Origin: Sinomicrobium oceani
GTDB lineage: Bacteria > Bacteroidota > Bacteroidia > Flavobacteriales > Flavobacteriaceae
Reading direction: 5' to 3'
DNA length: 64,000 nucleotides
NCBI RefSeq assembly: GCF_900119185.1
Contig: NZ_FPJE01000018.1
Span: 1 to 64,000, forward strand
This document shows, one piece after another, positions 43,430 through 54,111 of the stretch. The notes under the pieces are model-generated. The model made no database searches. It was not told where the DNA came from and saw only the letters and a program-made list of their open reading frames with translations. How positions within the stretch are numbered: position 1 is the first letter of the stretch; every line of letters starts with the position of its first letter. The position numbers and the translations under genes are program-made.

Positions 43430-44659
43430 CTACCGTTTTTGAGCTACAATGGTTTTGTTCCTGAGGTCGAGCACGACCATATTGGTTCCCGAAGGAATGG
43501 TGTAATACGAATTGCGTTGTCCTCTCGAAGCGCTTCCGTACAGGTCGGCCGCTTTGTCCGGTATAAGCGACTGTTCCTGTCCTTCTGTTTCGGATTTGGG
43601 CGGGCAGCTAAACGCATAGGCCAGGTTCTTATTGTTATCGGAACCTCCGTAAACTATAAATTTTGTTTTACCCGTTACACCCCCGGTATATACGAGTACC
43701 TGCGGGTCTGCAAGGCTCACGGCAACATTACAGGGTATCGGCGTGCCCCAGCCGTTTACAGCGCCGTGCATCCACAGATCGGTAATGGTTGTCGTCACGG
43801 CTTCCCCTGCATCTGTAGTCCAGTCCACACTAAGGGGTTCAAGGGCCTTTTCCGGCGAATATATCGTTACTTCCGCTTTTTGCATATCCACGACAATACG
43901 GTATTCCCCGGGAGTATCTATCTTCCATGAAACCGGAGATTCTCTCATTTTTACATCTACCGCTTCGCCATCGTGTAAAGTATCGTCTCCGTCTGCAGGA
44001 GCTATATAATTCGTTTCTCCCTCGAAAGCTACCGGAATCTGCAACGTCCCGCCCTGCAGATCCAGGAGGTATGCAAACGTGTTCGGGTTTTCCAGGGTCC
44101 TGCTCATCTCCACCGGGGCGGTATCCCCCAGGGCGGTTCCGCTCAGAAATACCGTATCCGCATCAAAAACTATAGTACGGACAGGCTCTACATCCACCTT
44201 AACCGTACGGACTTCAGGCGCTTCGAAAGCAGGTCCGCCTTCCCACTGAGCTATGACACGGAATTCCAGCGTAAATGGCGTATTTACCGGAATACTCCAT
44301 TTCTCATTCGCCCAGTTTTGCAACTGTTCGGAGGTAAAACTCCGTTGGTATATTCCTTCGTCTTCATAATTGAATATGGCTGTGGAAGCTCCGAAATTAT
44401 TCCCTACTACATCCAGTTTTGTCGTATAGGACACCATATAGTCATCGTCTTCCAACGACCTGGCTTCGGTCCATGTAAAAGTCACGATGTCTGCAGTAAG
44501 ATGATCGGCATCGAGTGCAACAGCTTCGGAAGACACCGAAAGTTCCAGAAATTCTTCTGTTTTGTCTATATCTTGGATGCCCTGATCGCAGGCACCCAGC
44601 CCGAGGACAAGGCCCCATAACGGCACTAATAAGGTATATCGAAATGGTATTGTTTTCAT
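43430..44659 (-). CDS. susE: SusE-like surface glycan-binding lipoprotein
   Basis: This 409-residue protein has a lipoprotein signal (GLVLGLGACDQ) and starts with a SusE domain pattern (LELSVSSEAVALDADHLTADIVTFTWTEA, then GNNFGASTAIFN). Two further beta domains follow, with WMHGAVNGWGTPIP and TGGVTGKTKFIVYGG, resembling the carbohydrate-binding repeats of SusE/SusF. It should sit on the outer face of the outer membrane and hold the glycan for the SusCD transporter. It lies directly after susD. Confidence 0.82.
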   Translation of the reverse strand: MKTIPFRYTLLVPLWGLVLGLGACDQGIQDIDKTEEFLELSVSSEAVALDADHLTADIVTFTWTEARSLEDDDYMVSYTTKLDVVGNNFGASTAIFNYEDEGIYQRSFTSEQLQNWANEKWSIPVNTPFTLEFRVIAQWEGGPAFEAPEVRTVKVDVEPVRTIVFDADTVFLSGTALGDTAPVEMSRTLENPNTFAYLLDLQGGTLQIPVAFEGETNYIAPADGDDTLHDGEAVDVKMRESPVSWKIDTPGEYRIVVDMQKAEVTIYSPEKALEPLSVDWTTDAGEAVTTTITDLWMHGAVNGWGTPIPCNVAVSLADPQVLVYTGGVTGKTKFIVYGGSDNNKNLAYAFSCPPKSETEGQEQSLIPDKAADLYGSASRGQRNSYYTIPSGTNMVVLDLRNKTIVAQKR

Positions 44660-44826
44660 TTGTATTAGTATTTGCAGGCTATTGTCGTTGTACGCACCGC
44701 AGGTGTGCTGACACGGCCCCGGGTTTTCATAATATTTTGCTATCGTTGAGGTCTGACACCCCGTATATCCGTGATTTCTCCGGATGTTTTTTGCACCATA
44801 TCCGGTGTGATGGAGGGCTGGGATTA

Positions 44827-46482
44827 TCAGTTGCCATACCCGTCGTTCTGGGGGAATTCGACATCCTTGTTGGCATTAATTATCGACTGCGGAATAGGCC
44901 ATAAGGCATGAAAGTCCCGTACTTTATCTCTTAGTGCATCGTTATGCTCCTTTACCCGCTCTACCAGTTTGTGCGTACGTACCAGTGTAAAACGGCGGCT
45001 TTCCTCTCCGACGAGTTCCCGGATACGCTCATCGAGCAGAAAATCCATGTTCATTTCACCTGTATTGATTACGGATGCCCCGGAGCGCCGTCGTACCTCG
45101 TTTACGGCTTCGGCGGCTTTAGAGGGGTTATCCTGCCCCAGGTAAGCTTCAGCGAGCAACAGGTAGGTTTCTGCCAGTCGGAACTTCATACGGTCTTTGT
45201 AACTCCCTGTCAGACTCAGGTTTTCTTCCCTGCCGTAGAAAAATTTGGTCAGGGCCGGGAACAGGGTATTGGCAGACAGCCAGGTCTGATCGGTAATATT
45301 GGCCTTCTTACCGTATAAGGAAGGTTCCCCGGAATTGTTATAGTACCAGTTTCGCTTTATGTTATAATTGGAATTCCGGATATCGGCATCATCAAAAATC
45401 CCTTCAATATCCCCGGAAGCATTGGTGCCGTCCGTACCTACCCACCATTTCATCGGGACAATCTGGGCCAGCCCCCTGCCTCCGAGGGTATCGGCCAGTA
45501 CAAAACCGGTGATGTTCTGATATTTCGGATTCCATGCTCTACGGGTCCAATCGTCCGAATTGGTCCCTCCTCCTATCGTATTGAATTCGAATTGCAGCAC
45601 CCAGATACTCTCCCTGTTTCCGCTCTTTCTGTTCTGGTTATTTTCTACGAAAAGATCGCTGAACGGGTCCCCCGGTTCATCTTTTTTCACTCCGAAACGT
45701 GTTTTCATCAACTCGAAATATCCGCTGTTGATCACTTCGAGGGCTGCTTCCCCTGCCAGGGCATAATTTTCCTGTAGCAGGTACATTTCGCTCAGCAGGT
45801 GATAAGCGGCCCACCTGGTCAGTCTTCCGGGCTTGAAACCTTCACTGTCCGGATTCTCCGGAAGGTGCTCTGCGGAAAATTGCAGATCTTCGATAACATG
45901 CCCGAGTACCTCCTCCCTGGGGGTACGGGTAAAGTTGAGCTGAAAATCGTAAAGTATCGTCTCTACATAAGGGACATCGCCATAGAGGTACATCAGCGTT
46001 CTATAGGCATAAGCCCGGAAAAAACGGGCCTCAGCCTGAAAAAGTTCTTTGTCCGAAGGCTGGTCCCAGTTGGTGTTTTTTTCGGAAAAAAGCAGGATTT
46101 CATTAGCCGAAGCGATCAGGCTGTAGGCCCAGTTCCAGTACGTCCCTACAAATCTTTCTTCCGGGGTCAGCGTGAGATTGGCGAATGCCGTTAGCGAGGC
46201 ATCCCCATAACCCAGGGATACAATATCCGTAGCCACCTGCAGCGCCTCGTACGGACAGGCCCCGTTGTGAATGTACGCTCCGCCTTCGCCATAGGTATTA
46301 TACTCCGAACGGGTCAGTGCGTAGAGCCCGCTGACACCTACTTCAAATCCGTACGTGCTGGTAAAGGTATTGGTCGGCGACAGTTCCGATTTAAAATCTT
46401 CATCGAGAAAGTCCTGGCATGCCGTGACCATCAGGGTACACAGCAACAATACGCCTGCTTTTAAGTATGTATTCATCTTCAT
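44827..46482 (-). CDS. susD: SusD/RagB-type surface lipoprotein
   Basis: The protein has 551 residues, normal for the family. It has a lipoprotein signal (LLCTLMVTACQDFLDEDFKS) and the TPR-like helices of SusD: RFFRAYAYRTLMYLYGDVPYVE, RLTRWAAYHLLSEMYLLQENYALAGEAALEVI, KFRLAETYLLLAEAYL and EAVNEVRRRSGA. The end is FHALWPIPQSIINANKDVEFPQNDGYGN. It caps the SusC channel and presents glycan. Its start is 12 bases after the susC stop. Confidence 0.92.
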   Translation of the reverse strand: MKMNTYLKAGVLLLCTLMVTACQDFLDEDFKSELSPTNTFTSTYGFEVGVSGLYALTRSEYNTYGEGGAYIHNGACPYEALQVATDIVSLGYGDASLTAFANLTLTPEERFVGTYWNWAYSLIASANEILLFSEKNTNWDQPSDKELFQAEARFFRAYAYRTLMYLYGDVPYVETILYDFQLNFTRTPREEVLGHVIEDLQFSAEHLPENPDSEGFKPGRLTRWAAYHLLSEMYLLQENYALAGEAALEVINSGYFELMKTRFGVKKDEPGDPFSDLFVENNQNRKSGNRESIWVLQFEFNTIGGGTNSDDWTRRAWNPKYQNITGFVLADTLGGRGLAQIVPMKWWVGTDGTNASGDIEGIFDDADIRNSNYNIKRNWYYNNSGEPSLYGKKANITDQTWLSANTLFPALTKFFYGREENLSLTGSYKDRMKFRLAETYLLLAEAYLGQDNPSKAAEAVNEVRRRSGASVINTGEMNMDFLLDERIRELVGEESRRFTLVRTHKLVERVKEHNDALRDKVRDFHALWPIPQSIINANKDVEFPQNDGYGN

Positions 46483-46494
46483 ATCGGTTTTGGT

Positions 46495-49400
46495 TTAGAA
46501 AGTTAGATTGAGCCCGAGCATATACGATCGTGCCGTAGGGTAGGAAGCCATCCAGCTGTTGTCGTAATTCAGTACCTGCCTGATGTTCGAGAAGGTATGT
46601 GCATTGTTTACACTGATATTGACATCGACAGCACTCAGGCCCAGCTTTTTTGCCAGGTCGGGCCCCATCGTATAGCCGAAGGTGATGTTTTTTACCTGTA
46701 CATAAGAGACCTTTTTATAAAAACCATGCCCGAAAGTATTCACATATCCAGGTGAAACGATATCGGCATCCGGGTTTTCCGGCGTCCAGTAATCGGCCCC
46801 GTGCACGTAATTGGTAATTCCGAAAGTCCAGGCACCCATATTGGCCATGTGGTCGTCCCGCCAGACACCAAATACCCCGTTGAGCAGAAAAGAGGAGTAA
46901 AAGTTCTTATAGCTGAACCTGTTACCCATGGACATTCTGAAATCCGGCATTCTCGACCCTATGACCTTCCTGTCGTCTGTATTGATATACCCGTTTCCGT
47001 CCACATCTTCGAGCCGGGCCGAACCGGGGGCAGCCCCGGTCTGGATTTCTCTCTGGTTACCGTCAGGATCGGTGTAGAAATACGTATCGCCCTGTTGCCA
47101 CAACCCGGTCATGTTATAATCGTAGTACACGCGAAGGGGCTTTCCGATAAACCAGTTATTCCCGATGTCATCGGTATTATCTCCCCGGAGCTGTACAATC
47201 TTATCCCTGTTGAGCGAGAAATTCAGGTCGGTCGTCCAGTGGAAATCCCCGGCATTGATATTCATGGTATGCAGAGCAATTTCGATCCCCTTATTCCGGG
47301 TCTGCCCGATGTTATCCCATATCCGGCTATAGCCGTTCATGATAGGTACGGTACGTATCATCAGCAGGTCGTGTGTATTGGACAGGTACATTTCTACCGT
47401 TCCGCCCAGCCTGTTATTAAAAAACTGGAAGTCCAGACCGATATTGGTCGTATAGGTTGTCTCCCATTTCAGATTGGGGTTCCCGATACCGTCACCGGCC
47501 AGGTAGGCCGTATTAACGGCAGTTCCCCCGTCTCCCCAGATATATTTGACATCCGAATGGAGCCGGTCCAGGGTCCGATAGGCCGTTATCGCCTGGTTAC
47601 CGTTGGCACCGTAGGAAACCCTGAGCTTAAGCATATCCACCCAGGTGGCATGATCCCTGATAAAACTTTCGTCTCCGATTTGCCAGGCCAGGGCAGCAGA
47701 AGGGAAAAAAGCATACTTATTGTTTTCCCCGAACACAGACGACCCGTCGGTACGCGCGGTTACCGTGGCCATATACTTGCCCTTATAGGCATAATTAAGC
47801 CGCAGCATATACGACAACAGTGCGGTTTCCGACAGTCCGGACGATATTTTCTGGTTGCGCTCGGCAGTATCCATCATGTGATAACCGGAATCATCGGTTA
47901 TAAACCCTTCTCCGCTCTGGGAACTGCTTATCCTCTTGGTTTGCTGCATACTGAACAACCCGGTGGCATCCAGGCTGTGATCGTCCGTTTTTAATTCGTA
48001 CCGGAGCAGGTTTTCCCAGGTGTAATCGGTATAGTGACTGTTGGAGATACTGGCTCTTCCCCCGATAAGCCCGGCCTGTTCCCGTCCTGCAAACGTATCA
48101 CGGCCATAATATATTCCCGAAAATCCACTGCGGTAATTGTAGCCGTAGTTGGTACGAAAAGACAATCCTTTTACCGGCAAAAGCATATTGGCATAAGCGC
48201 TGAGAAAAAAGTTACGGCTGGTCACATCCTGATCTGCATTGACATTGATCATCGGGTTTGTAATCAGGGAGTACTCCATGGGTTCCGTAATATAATATCC
48301 CGATTCGTCCTTGTATTTCCCGTAAGGGCTTTGTTTGATGGCATGTTCGATATTCGGTGTAACACCACCGGTCTCTTTCTGTATAAACTGACTTCCTATA
48401 CCTACGGTAAGCCAGTCGTTAAATACCTGATCTATATTTGTGGAGATATTGGTCCGGGTCAGCTTCGAATTGTAAACCACCCCGTCCTGGTCCAGGTGAG
48501 AAATAGCTGCAAGATACTTCGTCGACGGTGTACCTCCCGAAACGCTCACCTGGTGATCCATGGTATATCCGGTCTGGAACACGTAATCCTGCCAATCGTG
48601 TGTAATACCCCTGGCATAATTCTCGCGTTCGCTCACGCTGATAATGTCTCCCGCTACAGGATCGAGCTGGTCTCCGGAATATCCCTGTCTCAGCCGGCCG
48701 ATATCCTGCTTGAGCTTTATGTACTCATTAGGCCCCATTACTTCGATACGCTGCATCGGTTCGGCCAGACCAAACTGGGTCCGGTAATTTACCCGGGGCT
48801 TTCCTTCGAGTCCCCTTTTGGTTTGTATAAGGATAACCCCGTTAGATCCGCGTGCCCCGTAGATCGCTACTGCCGAAGCATCTTTTAAGACCGAAAGATT
48901 ATCGATGATATTGGGATCCAGATCCGAGAGCGATCCGCTATACGGAATTCCGTCCAGTACAATAAGCGGATCGTTATTGGCCGACAGGGAGTTCTGTCCG
49001 CGGATAAGAATGCTCTGGTCCTGCCCGGGAGCAGCATTGGACGTCGTAATGTTCAGCCCCGCAACCTGGCCCGCAAGACGGTCCATCAGGTTGGTGCTGG
49101 AAACCATATTCAGCTTTTCCTTTCCTACCACAGAGAGCCCCCCGGTAAGATCCTTCTTCCGCACTTTTCCGTACCCGACCACGACAACTTCTTCGAGCGA
49201 CATGTCTCCTGCCATGATAACATCCATAACCCCCGAAGACGCTACGGTGACTTCCTTGGGCGTATACCCGATATAGGTAAAGATCAGGGTGGCCCCCACA
49301 GGTGCCTGCAATTCGTAATTTCCGTCAAAATCGGTAACTGTCCCGGTATTGGTGTCTTTTATCCGGACATTGACCCCGAGCAACGGTTCGCCGTTCTCAT

Positions 49401-49521
49401 CTATAACGTTACCCGTGATCTTTATCGGGTCCTGTTGCCCGTACAGCTGAAATACGGAAAGCAACAACAAAACGGAAAGCATAAAACCGATTTTCGGCTT
49501 TACATGATTTTTTTTCAACAT
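46495..49521 (-). CDS. susC: SusC/RagA-type TonB-dependent outer-membrane transporter
   Basis: The protein has 1008 residues. A signal peptide is followed by a CarboxypepD_reg-like domain (ITGNVIDENGEPLLGVNVRIKD, about 33-115). Then come the TonB box/plug start (LEEVVVVGYGKVRKKDLTGG), a plug with NTRDQSILIRGQNSLSANNDPLIVLDGIPYSG-like sequence, and a beta-barrel ending YMLGLNLTF. No STN domain is present, consistent with control by the hybrid two-component protein upstream rather than by sigma/anti-sigma. It imports oligosaccharides across the outer membrane. Confidence 0.93.
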   Translation of the reverse strand: MLKKNHVKPKIGFMLSVLLLLSVFQLYGQQDPIKITGNVIDENGEPLLGVNVRIKDTNTGTVTDFDGNYELQAPVGATLIFTYIGYTPKEVTVASSGVMDVIMAGDMSLEEVVVVGYGKVRKKDLTGGLSVVGKEKLNMVSSTNLMDRLAGQVAGLNITTSNAAPGQDQSILIRGQNSLSANNDPLIVLDGIPYSGSLSDLDPNIIDNLSVLKDASAVAIYGARGSNGVILIQTKRGLEGKPRVNYRTQFGLAEPMQRIEVMGPNEYIKLKQDIGRLRQGYSGDQLDPVAGDIISVSERENYARGITHDWQDYVFQTGYTMDHQVSVSGGTPSTKYLAAISHLDQDGVVYNSKLTRTNISTNIDQVFNDWLTVGIGSQFIQKETGGVTPNIEHAIKQSPYGKYKDESGYYITEPMEYSLITNPMINVNADQDVTSRNFFLSAYANMLLPVKGLSFRTNYGYNYRSGFSGIYYGRDTFAGREQAGLIGGRASISNSHYTDYTWENLLRYELKTDDHSLDATGLFSMQQTKRISSSQSGEGFITDDSGYHMMDTAERNQKISSGLSETALLSYMLRLNYAYKGKYMATVTARTDGSSVFGENNKYAFFPSAALAWQIGDESFIRDHATWVDMLKLRVSYGANGNQAITAYRTLDRLHSDVKYIWGDGGTAVNTAYLAGDGIGNPNLKWETTYTTNIGLDFQFFNNRLGGTVEMYLSNTHDLLMIRTVPIMNGYSRIWDNIGQTRNKGIEIALHTMNINAGDFHWTTDLNFSLNRDKIVQLRGDNTDDIGNNWFIGKPLRVYYDYNMTGLWQQGDTYFYTDPDGNQREIQTGAAPGSARLEDVDGNGYINTDDRKVIGSRMPDFRMSMGNRFSYKNFYSSFLLNGVFGVWRDDHMANMGAWTFGITNYVHGADYWTPENPDADIVSPGYVNTFGHGFYKKVSYVQVKNITFGYTMGPDLAKKLGLSAVDVNISVNNAHTFSNIRQVLNYDNSWMASYPTARSYMLGLNLTF

Positions 49522-49796
49522 ACAAGTATCGTTTTACAATTTGTGGTTTGGTAATGGTCAACAACATACTTTTCGGGATGTCCGTTCCGGCCTGCACACC
49601 TTTTGCAGATGCTTCCGGTAATGATGCCGATTAAGGGTTAAACAAATCGCTCAGCCGGCAGGGACGGACAATCGTCGTATGGCTGTTTCAAAAGTAGAGG
49701 AAGGGTTTTGTTCCGTTGGTCCCGGTTTGTACGGAAATGGTTCGATTCTGTACGTAAGGTGTAAAATTTTGACAATCAGGCAAAAAAAACAGGTGT

Positions 49797-52700
49797 TTAT
49801 AGCCTATTTCTGAATTCGGAAGGGGTTAAATTGTATTGTTTCTTAAAACAGGTGCTGAAGTATTTCGGGTTTTTGAACCCTGTCATATAGGATATCTCCG
49901 CAATGGTTACATCGGATTTTTCCAGTAAGCGGGCCGCACGTTTAAGGCGGATATCCATGATAAACTCTTTGATGGACATCCCCAGTATATCGTTCATTTT
50001 CTGGTACAGTAAGGTACGCCCGATTCCCATATCCGCCACAAAGGACTCGACGTTATAATCTGCGGTACTCATATTTTTCTCGATATGCTCCATAGCCGTT
50101 TTCAACAGCTTTTCGTCTGTAGATGATATGGTAACCTCGGAAGGCTCTGCAATATATTTTCTGCTGTAACGCTCTTTGAGCCTATGCTGATCCGCAATGA
50201 GACTGCCTACCTGTTTGAGCAGGTAATCCATATCGAAGGGTTTGTTTATAAAGACATTGGCACCACTTTCGAGCGCCCTGATCTTATTTTCGGTATTTCC
50301 GCCAAGGGCCGACAAGACCACGATCGGGATATGGCTGGTCCTGATATTATCGCGAAGTTTCCGGCAAACATCAAACCCGTCCGCTTCGGGCATCATCAGA
50401 TCCGTGATCACCACCTGGGGAAATATCTTTTCTGCCCTGCTTATGCCCTCCTGTCCGTTCACTGCGGTATAGACATTGTAATACCGCGATAAGCGCTGCC
50501 TCATATAATCGCGAAGCCCCTTGTCGTCTTCAATAACCACTATACTATACGCCTTACGCCGCTGTTCATCGGGCCACCGGGGTTCTTCCTGCCGGTTTAT
50601 AATATGCCCGATCTCCGAAATCGTATGTTCGTAAGCAGGACTCCCGGAACTCATGCCTTCCACGCCCCTCTCCAATGGCAGCACTACGGTAAAAGTCACC
50701 TGCGAATGTGCAGAATCCAGACAGATTTTACCTCCGAGATGATTCACCAGTTCGCGTACTATCGCCAAACCGAGCCCCGTTCCTTTTTCAAAAGCAGGCT
50801 GTTCCTGGAGCAACCGGTTATAAGATTCGAAAATAACGTCTTTTTTATCGTCAGGAATCTCTGTTCCGCTATTGGTTACGGCAAAAGCCATATAAGCACT
50901 ATCTGCCTTCTCCGGAAGGCCCATACCGGAAAGTTCATCCGGCGACACCCAACGCATCGCTACCTTTACATACCCGTTTCGGATGTTGTAGTTTATAGCA
51001 TTGGAAAACAGGTTGGTGAAAATTTTTTCTATGATGTCGTGATCGAACCGGGTGTAAAAACCCGTAATCCCGGTTGAAACCGTGGTTTCGATATCCCTTT
51101 GTTCCGCATACACACCAAATAAAGAAAAAATGTCTTTGACAAACCGGACTATGTCTCCCGGTTGTTCGTTACTCGTTATTTTCTGACTTTCGATCTCCCG
51201 GAACTGTAACAGCTGGCTTATCATGTTCTGAATACGGTTTACATTTTTTTCGATAAGCATCACGTAAGCATTGGCTTGCGCAGCCTGCTGACCGGATAGA
51301 AGCGTCTTTAATTGCTTTAACGGGTCTATCACCAGGGTAAGCGGCGTTTTCAGATCGTGGGAAATATGGGTGAAAAAATTAATCCGTGCCTGTGTCAGCA
51401 TCTTCATGTTTTGCTCCTTCAACTGTTCTATACGGAGCCGGTGGGCAAATATCTTTTTGTTTGTAAAATATCTCCAGGTTATATATACGATGCCCAGTAA
51501 AAGTAAGGAATAGATCAGATAGGCCCACCCCGAAGCAAAGGGAGAAGGGGTGATCCTGAAAGACAGCGTAGAAATATCATCACCCCAAAGGCCATCGTTG
51601 TTTGCGGCTTTTACTTCGAATTGATACGTACCTGCGGGAAGGTTAAAAAACTGTACGGATTTCTGTCCCTCCGGTAAAGAATACCATTGCTCCGAAAGAC
51701 CGAGCATCCGGTAGGCATACCGGTTTTTATCGGCCTGCAAATAGCTGTTGGATGACATCCTCACCTCGATGTTAGATTGTTTGTGAGTCAGTACGATCCG
51801 GCGGTCCTTTTCCGTCGGGCCGGTCCATGTGGATATATCCTGTTTCAGCAGGGATCCTTTGTCCCCGGGAACTATTTTTTCGTTATTGATCAGCAATCCG
51901 GTAAAAAAGACCCGCGGTTTCTGAAGATTCTGCTTCATCTTTCCGGGAGTAAACATGATAAAACCGTCGGTTCCCCCGAAAAGCATTTCTCCGCCGGAGG
52001 TCTTAAAACAGGATCGTACATAAAATGCACCGCATAGCCTGGAGTTGTCGATGGCAGAAGCGCGGATCTCGCCGGTATTATCCTCATAATAATACAGCCC
52101 GCTATTGGTGCTCATCCAGATGTCGTGCGTTTCCGTATCTTCCAAGATACCGAAAACGGTTTTCCCCGGAAGGCCCTCTGCCGCCCCGTAATTCATATAG
52201 CGCCCGTCCCTGTAGAGACGGTTAACCCCGCCACCGTGAGTACCGAACCAGACGGTCGAATCCGAAGCGATGTAATAAGAGCAAAGGTTATTTACGGGAT
52301 ATGGTGCCTGGTCTATATAATAGTGTTTTTTAATTGCGAGAGTATTTACATTCACAACATATAAACCTTCATAGGTCATCAGCCATAGTTCGTTGCCCGC
52401 ACCACGAAACAGCGTCTCGATCTTCATCGGAACCTTATTCCCGGAATCATCGGTAACGGCAACCTCCGTGACCTTCCCGGTCCCCAGATCCTTATATAAC
52501 AACTCGGCATCGGGATTGGTCATCCAGATACCGGCATCTTTTTCCCGGGCAAAATCATAGACACTCAACGGTTCTGAAGTTTCGGGGCGGTACACCTGCA
52601 GATCGCTGAAATGCTCCCCGTTACGGTCGAGTTGCTGCAGGCCACCGTTAAACGTAGAAACGCGGAGAATCTCCTGCTCTTTATCGTAATGCAGGTTTTT

Positions 52701-53849
52701 GACCAGGTTAAAATTCAGCCCCGAATGATTCTCCTGTGTATAATACGAAAACCGGTCGGTACCCCGGTCCCAGTAATTCAGGCCGCCTCCTTCCGTTCCT
52801 ATCCACAAATTTCCCTTTTCATCTTCTTCGAAACAGCTTACAATAGGATGATTCAGTCCGCCCGGAGTAGCCTTAAAATAATTGACATCGTTATCCGAAA
52901 AGGTCATATACGCCAGTTTGCCCCCGTAAGTGCCTATCCACACTCCCCCGTCCGGGTCCGGGTATATACTCCATACAGAATTATTGGGCAGGGAATAAGG
53001 ATAGTGAAGATTGGAACGGAGCAGGCGGACCTCTCCCGTAGCGTGATCGACAAGAAAAAGCCCCGATTGCGTCGCGATCCATACCATACCGGCCGTATCA
53101 TAATAAAGGCCCTTGGCACGGGTGGTTTTGCCATCTGCCGACTCCAGCCTGAAATGAGCGGTTATTTCTCCCTTGTCATCACATACATAAAGACCGTCCA
53201 GTGCAGTAAGTATGTATTTCGATGTTCCGACAACCAAAACGTCCCGGATTTCCGAAAGCGGATTCTCCACATGGGTATATGGTGTATAATGCCCCCGATC
53301 CAGACGGTACAGCGTATTTCCCGAAGCAGCATACACTCCCTCGGGCGTATCCATCAATGCGGACGGCGTAGCTCCGCCGGATAAAGGATGTTTCCTTAAA
53401 CCAGACAACTCACCGGGGCCGAAAGATTCGATCTCCTGATCCCTGATCAACCAGACCGTACCATCTTCTGCCGTTGTGACCGTTCCGATATTTCCCTGCA
53501 GGACGAGTTCGAACCTCAAGGTCTCATAGTCAAAACGCAGTAGCCCCCGATTCGTAGCCACGTATAAGGCCCCCGAGCTGTCGGTGACTACCCGCCCGTA
53601 CGTCCAGTAAGACATGGGAGAATGACAGGTCGCCAGGTCATTCATCTGCGTGTAGGTGTTGCCGTCATATACGAATAGGGCATCGTACCCGCTAAACCAG
53701 ATCCGCCCTATGCGATCTTTGGCAATGCTGTGTATTCCTCCGTAATAGGAAGTTTCGGGCATGCTGTAAAAACGGTAGTCGGGGAGCTGTATCGCATGAC
53801 CGGTTCCGGAGCATAAAACAAAAAACACAAGAAGTAAAACAAATCTCAT
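49797..53849 (-). CDS. Hybrid two-component system sensor/regulator (HTCS)
   Basis: This single 1350-residue chain has a signal peptide, about 650 residues of two-bladed-propeller Reg_prop repeats (pattern GxIWIGTxxGLxxYD), a Y_Y_Y domain near 690-760 (YRMLGLSEQWYSL), and one membrane helix (WAYLIYSLLLLGIVYITW). A histidine kinase follows, with SHDLKTPL (His831) and an ATPase domain with GTGLGLAIV. A receiver has ITDLMMP (Asp1150), and the end is an AraC-type HTH (NVESFVADMGIGRTLLY, EISYMTGFKNPKYFSTCFKKQYNLTPSEF). It senses a breakdown product in the periplasm and switches on the locus downstream. The kinase H-box has SHD rather than the usual SHE. Confidence 0.94.
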   Translation of the reverse strand: MRFVLLLVFFVLCSGTGHAIQLPDYRFYSMPETSYYGGIHSIAKDRIGRIWFSGYDALFVYDGNTYTQMNDLATCHSPMSYWTYGRVVTDSSGALYVATNRGLLRFDYETLRFELVLQGNIGTVTTAEDGTVWLIRDQEIESFGPGELSGLRKHPLSGGATPSALMDTPEGVYAASGNTLYRLDRGHYTPYTHVENPLSEIRDVLVVGTSKYILTALDGLYVCDDKGEITAHFRLESADGKTTRAKGLYYDTAGMVWIATQSGLFLVDHATGEVRLLRSNLHYPYSLPNNSVWSIYPDPDGGVWIGTYGGKLAYMTFSDNDVNYFKATPGGLNHPIVSCFEEDEKGNLWIGTEGGGLNYWDRGTDRFSYYTQENHSGLNFNLVKNLHYDKEQEILRVSTFNGGLQQLDRNGEHFSDLQVYRPETSEPLSVYDFAREKDAGIWMTNPDAELLYKDLGTGKVTEVAVTDDSGNKVPMKIETLFRGAGNELWLMTYEGLYVVNVNTLAIKKHYYIDQAPYPVNNLCSYYIASDSTVWFGTHGGGVNRLYRDGRYMNYGAAEGLPGKTVFGILEDTETHDIWMSTNSGLYYYEDNTGEIRASAIDNSRLCGAFYVRSCFKTSGGEMLFGGTDGFIMFTPGKMKQNLQKPRVFFTGLLINNEKIVPGDKGSLLKQDISTWTGPTEKDRRIVLTHKQSNIEVRMSSNSYLQADKNRYAYRMLGLSEQWYSLPEGQKSVQFFNLPAGTYQFEVKAANNDGLWGDDISTLSFRITPSPFASGWAYLIYSLLLLGIVYITWRYFTNKKIFAHRLRIEQLKEQNMKMLTQARINFFTHISHDLKTPLTLVIDPLKQLKTLLSGQQAAQANAYVMLIEKNVNRIQNMISQLLQFREIESQKITSNEQPGDIVRFVKDIFSLFGVYAEQRDIETTVSTGITGFYTRFDHDIIEKIFTNLFSNAINYNIRNGYVKVAMRWVSPDELSGMGLPEKADSAYMAFAVTNSGTEIPDDKKDVIFESYNRLLQEQPAFEKGTGLGLAIVRELVNHLGGKICLDSAHSQVTFTVVLPLERGVEGMSSGSPAYEHTISEIGHIINRQEEPRWPDEQRRKAYSIVVIEDDKGLRDYMRQRLSRYYNVYTAVNGQEGISRAEKIFPQVVITDLMMPEADGFDVCRKLRDNIRTSHIPIVVLSALGGNTENKIRALESGANVFINKPFDMDYLLKQVGSLIADQHRLKERYSRKYIAEPSEVTISSTDEKLLKTAMEHIEKNMSTADYNVESFVADMGIGRTLLYQKMNDILGMSIKEFIMDIRLKRAARLLEKSDVTIAEISYMTGFKNPKYFSTCFKKQYNLTPSEFRNRL

Positions 53850-54111
53850 CGATCAAACATTACTATCTGCCCGTTGCGAACTTAATAAAAAAAGGAGTGC
53901 TCACATTTGTTTTTCGTCAAGGTTTCACAAAAAATATTAATATTTCATCATAAAAAAACAGCATAAACCGATCCATTCGTACAAAATAAATAAAAAAATA
54001 TACTATGGTGTAATCTTCTTCATACAGGCTTCGGGATTAGGGCACTGCTCCGTAAGTTCGATAAAAGGATATCCGTCCTCAGCAGTGTTTAGAAAAGATG
54101 CATACCCTCCT

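Noticed and set aside
46801-47994. 397-codon plus-strand frame
   Set aside because: Antisense of the susC barrel region.
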